Assembly (NCBI GenBank): GCA_964412555.1 | Contig: CAYPPG010000119.1 | Location: 1 to 11,473 of the forward strand | Direction: 5' to 3' | DNA length: 11,473 nucleotides | Source: CAYPPG01 sp964412555 | GTDB lineage: Bacteria; Hinthialibacterota; Hinthialibacteria; Hinthialibacterales; Hinthialibacteraceae | In this document: piece after piece, positions 6,660-11,473 of the stretch | Layout of the letters: the number at the start of each line of letters is the position of its first letter | How positions within the stretch are numbered: the first letter of the stretch is position 1 | Made by a program: the position numbers and the translations under genes | Notes under the pieces: generated by a model | The model's input: the letters and a program-made list of their open reading frames with translations, nothing else | Told to the model about the DNA's origin: nothing | The model's database searches: none

Positions 6660-6704
6660 GAGTGGTACGCTGTTTTCAGTTCAAATGGAAAACAAGGCGT
6701 ACTC
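6660..6704. repeat. Imperfect long hairpin between divergent genes
   Basis: TGTTTTC (6671-6677) pairs with GAAAACA (6688-6694) around a 10-nt loop. Outside a 2-nt bulge (6695-6696), GTACGC (6665-6670) pairs exactly with GCGTAC (6697-6702). The total is 13 base pairs in about 38 nt. It is followed by TCG and seven A residues on the plus strand, so the T-tract rule for an intrinsic terminator is met in neither direction. It could be a dispersed palindromic element or a regulatory structure; no second copy is visible here. Confidence 0.45.
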
Positions 6705-6976
6705 GAAAAAAAGGGCAAGGTTTTCTAAGTCCTTACGTGCGGGGAATTCCGGTAGGTGATAATTTCCTTTGCCAAGTATTGTTCGTAGAGTATGATCCAG
6801 GTGAATTTTTTTTCACTTGTCAACGACAATAATGAAAATTTAGATATATTATGGTCCCATTTCTGAATACATTCTGTTAGAGTAAGTTAAATGTAATCGG
6901 GAAAGTGGTGTGTAGGAGCATTGAGGTTCAATGTGAAATTCTGGTTAAAATGAACACTACGAAAAGGAATCAAACA

Positions 6977-9415
6977 ATGGCGAGACTCATAGAATTCATA
7001 CGTACTATTAGGCAGAGAAAGTCTATCCGGATTGCATCGTTTGGTTTGCTATTATCGATTGTTGCGTTGCGTTCGGTAGGGCATGCGGCAGAAGAAGATG
7101 CGATGACTCAACGGCTCGGTGGATGTGGAGGAGTTTATTTTTATGCTTCGCCCGGTGAACTATGGGTCGAGGTGCAGAAGCAGGATCTCAACCTGCGCGG
7201 AAACAAGACGCATTTGCTTGCTCTGCTTTTCGCTCCGGACCGGGAGGTTGTTGACCAAGCATGGCTAAGCGATGATGGAAGGGAAACTGGAAGCGGTCCA
7301 GGTCCTGTGCAAAAAGCGATGCTGCGGACAGAGGTGAAACGGCCCGGTGTGTACGGATTGAACGTTACCGTCACTCAAGATCGCTATGGTGAAAACGTTT
7401 CATGGGGATTCAAAACCAACTGCCGGAAATATCTCGTCGAAACATCGAGAGGCCACAAGGATGAACGGCACCAGGAGCCTATAGTCCTGCGAAACACCGG
7501 GCGCCAAGGCGACGTAGGATTCATGCCGGGTACCAAGTCATTTTCTATCGACTTGAGCGGTTTGGGGAAAAGCGTCAAGAATGTGCCCATCTACGATGGC
7601 GACGGCAGGAAGGTTATGGCACTTGACGTATCGCCTGATGGAACGGTACAGCATGATTTTACCGCGAACGAATCCCGAAGGAATAAGTTGTGGCGGCTAC
7701 ATTTCAATAGCGCTGAGGGCATAATCAATATCGATGGCGTAACTCGCTGGAACAGAGGCGATCCATTTGAAAATCTTTCATTATGGACTCCGGATTTGTC
7801 CTCATGGTTTGCCTTCCATGAGAACCGGTGGCTGCTCACGCCGTATAGGCGAAATGTTTACTGTAATGCAAACAATGAAGGTTCGGTCAATTTCACACTG
7901 CACAACAATAGTGCGACTGCGAAGCGAGTGAGACTGTCGCTAGAATTTGACGAAGAGGAAGCTTGGTCAGCCAGATTGTCCAATACTGAAGTTGAACTCA
8001 AAGCCTATTCTACCGAGCGGATAGCCGTTGAGTACACCGTGCCTCCTAAAGGCAATGAGTGGAAATGTTACGTCCGGGCGACCGTCCTCGATGACACAGA
8101 ATTCTCAACCTGGTCTTCGGTGACACTGCACCGGGGAGACGCTCCGGCGATGTCGCCATTGGAAATGCCAATCAAACTTGAACCCTATCGGCACGAAAAC
8201 GAGCAGTTTGGGTATCTGCCGGACTACCCACTAAACAATCAGGTCTATTTTGATACCGATAATCGTCCTTTTGTCATAGCCAGCGACGGCGTGTTTTACT
8301 TACACGACGGGACATGGTCTAAGACGATGCAGGCACAGTGTCCTGATACCGGCCGCACGATCCCAATCAAACCTCTTGGAACGAAGATCGCTTTTGACCA
8401 AGACAATGATGTTTATCTGCTGGGTCGGGACGGCGACTCGACCGTGCTCCTTCACTCCTCCGATCGTGGTGCGACTTACTCCGCCTGGCTCATTCCTGGT
8501 TCGAGCAGTTTCGACATCGAGCAGTTCTCTGGACACAATCTTGTGGATGGCCCCCCTGCATTAGCGCGTTTTCGTCAGACGGCAGCGGATCCGAAGTTGA
8601 TATGGCGGCGTATTAACGACCTCGAACTGATACTGCCGGAGAAGCGGCCTGACGGGTCGATCGTCATAGGCCAGCCGATTGCCGTATCGAAGAACTGCAT
8701 TGGGCTATCTGCTCATTCGGGGATACCTTCCACAATCGTATCACGCGGAGACAACGTTCACATCACGTGGGGGGAAGCGACAGACCCAGAGGCCAAGGCG
8801 CCTGGTGTGCCTACTTATGTAGCGACATACAACCGTTCGACCGGCCGACTTGGGGAGCCTGCACTTGTTGGTTATGGACCACCGGCAAACGACGTTCACA
8901 ATTCGCCTTGCATAACGATAGACAGTAAAGGCTATCTCCACGTGCTGATTGGCACCCACGGCCGCACCTTCAAGTATGTCCGGTCACTAATGCCTGACAG
9001 CACTGTTGAAGGATGGACGGAGGCCAAAGATGTCGGCTCAGGCCTTCGCCAGACCTATGTGGGAATGGTGTGCGATCGTGACGATACTTTGCATCTGGTG
9101 TTTCGGCTCTGGTTGAACGACAACAGGTATTTTCCTGCAGGTTATTATGCCAATCTAGCCTATATGAGTAAGCCTTCGGGAGAGGAATGGTCCGATGTTC
9201 AGCGTCTGGTTGTCGCTCCATTCTCGGAATATAGTATCTTTTACCATCGGCTGACCATCGACCGGAAAGGAGCCTTGTTCCTTTCTTACGACTATTGGTC
9301 GACGTATTGGTTTTATCGTACCGACCACCGTGGAAATCGCCGGGCATTATTGATGTCCCCGGATGGCGGCACTACCTGGAAGTTGGTACCGTCAAGTGAT
9401 TTTTTTCGAGACTAA
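6977..9415 (+). CDS. Secreted BNR-repeat (sialidase-fold) protein
   Basis: An 812-residue exported protein. A basic n-region, the hydrophobic stretch IASFGLLLSIVAL (19-31) and a likely cut after VGHA (36-37) make the signal peptide. Residues 45-385 are beta-rich and not recognised; part (300-385, with VNFTLHNNSATAKRVRLSL) reads like an Ig-like or NPCBM-associated-type domain. Residues 410-805 resemble the BNR_4 family of beta-propellers: repeated 'D..g.pyv' and 'YLHVLIGTHG' type blades, SGIPSTIVSRGDNVHITWGEA beginning at 581, and two Asp-box motifs, SSDRGATY (494-501) and SPDGGTTW (794-801). Such proteins are thought to act on or bind polysaccharides, but a sialidase arginine triad is not evident, so activity is not claimed. 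The ATG at 6977 has AAGGA at 6964-6968; in-frame GTG (6905) and ATG (6950) lack such a site. It converges on the oxidoreductase gene, 15 bases apart. Confidence 0.82.
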   Translation: MARLIEFIRTIRQRKSIRIASFGLLLSIVALRSVGHAAEEDAMTQRLGGCGGVYFYASPGELWVEVQKQDLNLRGNKTHLLALLFAPDREVVDQAWLSDDGRETGSGPGPVQKAMLRTEVKRPGVYGLNVTVTQDRYGENVSWGFKTNCRKYLVETSRGHKDERHQEPIVLRNTGRQGDVGFMPGTKSFSIDLSGLGKSVKNVPIYDGDGRKVMALDVSPDGTVQHDFTANESRRNKLWRLHFNSAEGIINIDGVTRWNRGDPFENLSLWTPDLSSWFAFHENRWLLTPYRRNVYCNANNEGSVNFTLHNNSATAKRVRLSLEFDEEEAWSARLSNTEVELKAYSTERIAVEYTVPPKGNEWKCYVRATVLDDTEFSTWSSVTLHRGDAPAMSPLEMPIKLEPYRHENEQFGYLPDYPLNNQVYFDTDNRPFVIASDGVFYLHDGTWSKTMQAQCPDTGRTIPIKPLGTKIAFDQDNDVYLLGRDGDSTVLLHSSDRGATYSAWLIPGSSSFDIEQFSGHNLVDGPPALARFRQTAADPKLIWRRINDLELILPEKRPDGSIVIGQPIAVSKNCIGLSAHSGIPSTIVSRGDNVHITWGEATDPEAKAPGVPTYVATYNRSTGRLGEPALVGYGPPANDVHNSPCITIDSKGYLHVLIGTHGRTFKYVRSLMPDSTVEGWTEAKDVGSGLRQTYVGMVCDRDDTLHLVFRLWLNDNRYFPAGYYANLAYMSKPSGEEWSDVQRLVVAPFSEYSIFYHRLTIDRKGALFLSYDYWSTYWFYRTDHRGNRRALLMSPDGGTTWKLVPSSDFFRD

Positions 9416-9430
9416 CGATATGAAAAGTGC

Positions 9431-10846
9431 TTAAATGGAATACCCGTTGTGGTATTCGGGTTTGAGATACGGTTCGGCTTTGTCTGTGTTGGTCGCTTTC
9501 ATGTTTTCGCCATCCCAGTAGAGTATTTCGCCGGCGCCGATTGCCGCGTTGCCCAGCATCGCCATTTCTGTAAGGTAGGCGCCATATTCGAAGTTGGAAC
9601 TTGCCGGTTCACCGCCTTTGCATGCGTCGAGCCAATCACGCATGTGGCCCTTCACGCGCTTGATGGTTTTTTCCGGACGTTGATATTTTTCATGCAGCGA
9701 ATGGGGCAGCAGAACCGGATCGCCTGCCCAACCGGGACACATAATTTTTCCCTTGCTACCACAGAACAAAATGCCTTGTCCGTCACCGATCAGTTCCTCA
9801 TCCGGGCCGAGTTCTTCCGGTTTGGGCGGATTCATTTCGGTGTACCAGGTCAACTTGACGGGAGGCATATTGCCGCGTGCCGGAAATTGATAATAGATGA
9901 TGTATGCCAGCGGGAAAGTATATTGGGTCACCCCGTATTGTGTGGCTTGGACGGTGGTTGGTTGACCCAGGTCAAGCGCATAGAAGGCGGGATCGGCGTT
10001 GTGGCAGAAGAAGTCGCCCATGGAGCCGGTTCCAAAATCCCACCAACCGCGCCATGTATACGGCGTATAATCGATATGATAGGGACGCTTCTTTGCAGGA
10101 CCAAGCCAGAGATCCCAATCCATACCTTCGGGAATAGGCATCTCTTCTTTCGGTAAGTTTTCGCGGCGTCCGACACGTGCCCGGCTTTTGGTCCAGGCGT
10201 GTACTTCGGTAATCTCGCCGATCACGCCGTCGAGAATCCATTCTTTCGTGCTGCGGATTCCATCGCCGCTATGGCCTTGGTTGCCCAATTGGGTGGCCAC
10301 GCCGTTCTTCTTGGCGCATTCGGCGATTTTTCGGCATTCATATACTGTTCGTGCGAGAGGTTTTTCGCAGTATATGTGTTTGCCAAGATTCATCGAGTCG
10401 ATGGCGGTGACGGCGTGGGTATGATCCGGCGTCGCGATGATGCAGGCATCGATTTCCTTCTCTTGCTCGAGCATCTTACGATAATCGAGATATACTTGGC
10501 TTTTGGGAAAACCCTTCGATTCATACCGTATATCGATCATTTCTTTTGCAGGACCGCGACCCGCTTTACCGCCGTAGTAAAAGCGGCTGTAATCGTTCTC
10601 TTCGGTAACATCGCAAATCGCCACAATACGGCAATCATCTTGACGAGTGATCTCTCTCGTATGCTGCAAGCCGCGGCCGCCGGTACCGATCATGGCAATG
10701 TTGAGTAAGTCGCTTGGAGCGGTATTTCCCTCTCCACCCAGTACATACCGTGGTAGAAACGCAATCGACGAAAGTGCCGCTGCACTCGTTAATACCGATC
10801 GGCGTGATATGTTGCTGCTCGATTGTTTGTGTGTATTCGATTTCAT
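9431..10846 (-). CDS. Tat-exported Gfo/Idh/MocA family oxidoreductase
   Basis: A 471-residue NAD(P)-dependent sugar dehydrogenase-type protein. The twin-arginine signal SRRSVL (14-19) and a hydrophobic stretch to about residue 38 indicate folded export with its cofactor bound, as for glucose-fructose oxidoreductase. The Rossmann domain follows: MIGTGGRGL (52-60), CDV (78-80), IIATPDHTHA (136-145) and EKPLA (161-165). The C-terminal domain holds WWDFGTGSMGDFFCHNADPAFYALDL (W268 onward), with His282 the likely catalytic residue. This long form is abundant in planctomycetes and allied phyla; substrates are mostly unknown. I start at the ATG at 10846, with GGAG at 10856-10859 spaced 9 nt. The in-frame GTG at 10861 lies at the predicted transcription start, which argues against it. 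The last codons form a hairpin, and the gene converges on the BNR gene. Confidence 0.94.
   Translation of the reverse strand: MKSNTHKQSSSNISRRSVLTSAAALSSIAFLPRYVLGGEGNTAPSDLLNIAMIGTGGRGLQHTREITRQDDCRIVAICDVTEENDYSRFYYGGKAGRGPAKEMIDIRYESKGFPKSQVYLDYRKMLEQEKEIDACIIATPDHTHAVTAIDSMNLGKHIYCEKPLARTVYECRKIAECAKKNGVATQLGNQGHSGDGIRSTKEWILDGVIGEITEVHAWTKSRARVGRRENLPKEEMPIPEGMDWDLWLGPAKKRPYHIDYTPYTWRGWWDFGTGSMGDFFCHNADPAFYALDLGQPTTVQATQYGVTQYTFPLAYIIYYQFPARGNMPPVKLTWYTEMNPPKPEELGPDEELIGDGQGILFCGSKGKIMCPGWAGDPVLLPHSLHEKYQRPEKTIKRVKGHMRDWLDACKGGEPASSNFEYGAYLTEMAMLGNAAIGAGEILYWDGENMKATNTDKAEPYLKPEYHNGYSI
9438..9457. terminator. Perfect 7-bp hairpin at the convergent 3' ends of the BNR and oxidoreductase genes
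   Basis: GAATACC (9438-9444) and GGTATTC (9451-9457) are exact reverse complements around a 6-nt loop, within the last codons of the oxidoreductase gene and 22 bases after the BNR stop. No strong T tract follows on either strand: GGGTTTG on the plus strand, CATTTAAGC then TTTTC on the minus. It may aid 3' end formation, but factor-independent termination is doubtful. Confidence 0.3.
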
Positions 10847-10866
10847 GATGACCATCTCCACATAGG

Positions 10867-10894
10867 ATTATAGGATGTCAAAGGTGGCTGCCAA
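10867..10894 (-). promoter_or_regulatory. Sigma70-type promoter of the oxidoreductase gene
   Basis: On the minus strand TTGGCA (10889-10894, five of six matches) and a perfect TATAAT (10867-10872) are 16 bases apart. The start would fall near 10860, just ahead of the GGAG ribosome-binding site at 10856-10859, giving a very short leader of about 14 nt before the ATG at 10846. This is the best-matching promoter in the window. Confidence 0.6.
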
Positions 10895-11223
10895 AATATT
10901 GTTCGGATAAGCGTCTTTGAAAATTTTATGTTTTCAAAGAATTCTCTTTTGACGAATCCGAACCTATTTTTTAGGCCTGTTCGACAGAATATATTACTAT
11001 ATTCCATAAAGAAGATAAACCTTTTCGCTGCGGAAAGCTTGAAATTTAGGTCCGCTCAAAGTCTTGCACCAAAATTCTTTAAGAACACAGATTTCATGAT
11101 GGGTGAGTTTGAACCAGGCGAGCAAATCCTAGAGTGGCTTGTAGAGAATTGCGGAGCATCGGCGAATAATTGTACTCTTTTCATGGTTGATATCCATTAA
11201 TACAATCAATTCTAATTCATCAC
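10895..11223. other. Non-coding divergent region with a cluster of dyads
   Basis: About 330 bases with no gene I can support. A 90-codon open frame at 10928-11200 has no ribosome-binding site, starts inside a palindrome and has no recognisable features. Three dyads are visible. TCTTTGAAAA (10914-10923) and TTTTCAAAGA (10931-10940) form a perfect 10-bp stem with a 7-nt loop, just upstream of the oxidoreductase promoter. CTGT-TCG-ACAG lies at 10977-10987. GAATATA-TTAC-TATATTC lies at 10987-11004, sharing one base with the previous one. They may be operators or hairpins; none matches a site I know. Confidence 0.45.
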
Positions 11224-11267
11224 TTGACATCTATGGCAATTTGTCATCTATTCTTGACTAAATGTCA
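11224..11267 (+). promoter_or_regulatory. Promoter with paired operators upstream of the BlaI-like gene
   Basis: TTGACA (11224-11229) and TCTATT (11247-11252, four of six matches) are 17 bases apart and form a candidate promoter. Over and after it lie two dyads of the pattern TGRC-N5-GTCA: TGGCAATTTGTCA at 11234-11246 and TGACTAAATGTCA at 11255-11267. Their centres are 21 bp apart, two helical turns. The flanks also agree: an 18-base core from 11229 and the reverse complement of 11255-11272 match at 15 of 18 positions. BlaI/MecI-family dimers repress their own promoters by binding such dyads, so autoregulation is the natural inference. The known TACA/TGTA consensus of BlaI in Firmicutes is not matched. 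Confidence 0.55.
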
Positions 11268-11296
11268 TAGATATTCTTACATTGAGGAGTATTGCA

Positions 11297-11473
11297 GTGA
11301 AACAAGCGCCATTAGCCAATGCGGAATTAGCGATTATGAATCTGCTTTGGGAGAATGAACGGGTGACGGCCCGCTTTCTACGCGAGAAACTTTATCCGGA
11401 TTCTGAAAAAGCGCAGCATGTGTTTTGCTTCAGTCGGAAATGGAATTTTCCTTTGTTTGAGTTAAGGTATCAA
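11297..11473 (+). CDS. BlaI/MecI/CopY-family regulator, partial at window edge and probably frameshifted
   Basis: The first 41 codons read as the start of a BlaI/MecI-type winged-helix repressor: LANAELAIMNLLWENERVTA (helix 1) and RFLREKLYPDSEKAQH (helix 2 and turn). After KAQH at 11411-11419, relatives continue with a recognition helix of the form GTVQxLLQRLExKGFV. Here the open frame gives unrelated residues (VFCFSRKW...). The +2 frame from 11422 instead gives VLLQSEMEFSFV and then a TGA at 11458, which resembles the missing helix. This suggests a frameshift or small deletion, making the gene a pseudogene, or a sequencing error. The GTG at 11297 has GAGGAG at 11284-11289, spaced 7 nt, and paired operators upstream. 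Such regulators usually pair with an M56-type sensor peptidase gene, which would lie beyond the window. Confidence 0.65.
   Translation, partial: MKQAPLANAELAIMNLLWENERVTARFLREKLYPDSEKAQHVFCFSRKWNFPLFELRYQ

Larger units (their letters stand above)
6553..6976. other. AT-rich divergent intergenic region with hairpin and dyad
   Basis: About 424 bases between the YdjM-like gene (leftward) and the BNR gene (rightward), with no open frame that looks coding. It holds the minus-strand promoter at 6616-6642, the hairpin at 6660-6704, and a 13-base dyad TTGTC-AAC-GACAA at 6817-6829. An AT-rich TATATT at 6845-6850 could be a -10 box for the BNR gene, but no -35 box lies at a good distance; TTGTCA at 6817-6822 is 22 bases away. 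The dyad just upstream would be well placed for an operator. I see no tRNA or recognisable riboswitch. Confidence 0.5.

Noticed and set aside
6905..6976. Longer N-terminus of the BNR protein from GTG 6905 or ATG 6950
   Set aside because: The added residues lack a ribosome-binding site and would push the signal peptide far from the N-terminus.
9449..10156. 235-codon plus-strand open frame opposite the oxidoreductase gene
   Set aside because: Antisense to conserved Gfo/Idh motifs, with no independent evidence of coding.
10977..10987. CTGT...ACAG resembling a LexA box
   Set aside because: The half-sites are 3 bases apart instead of the 8 of the E. coli SOS box, and no SOS gene is adjacent.
10928..11200. 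90-codon open frame upstream of the BlaI-like gene
   Set aside because: No ribosome-binding site, start codon inside a palindrome, atypical composition and no recognisable motif; the region looks regulatory instead.
1..11473. tRNA, rRNA, CRISPR array, insertion sequence or prophage genes
   Set aside because: Reading both strands showed no cloverleaf, regularly spaced repeats, transposase or phage protein.

Overview
The window suggests a Gram-negative-type, carbohydrate-oriented environmental bacterium, most likely Planctomycetota or a neighbouring phylum (Hydrogenedentes- or Poribacteria-like lineages are also possible). The basis is the gene set: a Tat-exported Gfo/Idh/MocA oxidoreductase, a secreted ThuA-domain protein, a secreted BNR-repeat protein, a large secreted glycosidase-like protein and a BlaI-type regulator carrying the 'KAQH' helix junction common in planctomycetes. 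No marker gene fixes the taxonomy. GC is roughly half by eye, and Shine-Dalgarno sites are clear for most genes.

Layout. 1-641 (+): a DUF433 antitoxin-like gene followed by a HigA-family antitoxin, with no toxin gene in view. 623-3436 (-): a large secreted glycoside-hydrolase-like protein whose 3' end overlaps higA by 19 bp. 3437-3690: a divergent intergenic region holding a head-to-head pair of a degenerate 26-nt repeat (REP-like), promoter candidates and a perfect hairpin. 3691-5037 (+): an AGCS sodium:amino-acid symporter. 5043-5975 (-): a secreted ThuA-domain protein, convergent with the symporter; both stop codons lie inside one shared hairpin. 6112-6552 (-): a small YdjM-like membrane protein with its own promoter and a terminator-like 3' end. 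6553-6976: an AT-rich intergenic region with a hairpin and a short dyad. 6977-9415 (+): a secreted BNR/sialidase-fold protein. 9431-10846 (-): a Tat-exported Gfo/Idh/MocA oxidoreductase with a good sigma70-type promoter. 10847-11296: a non-coding region with several dyads and, at its right end, two matched operators over the promoter of a BlaI-like gene that runs off the window (11297-11473) and looks frameshifted at its recognition helix.

Most genes are single transcription units facing each other rather than an operon. The exported glycosidase-like, ThuA, BNR and Gfo/Idh proteins together suggest extracytoplasmic processing of complex or oxidised glycans, with the symporter importing amino acids. 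That link is inferred from family knowledge, not from operon structure. I do not see a complete undescribed system. The best leads are the paired repeat at 3459-3517, the paired operators at 11234-11267, the broken BlaI gene and the toxin-less antitoxin pair.
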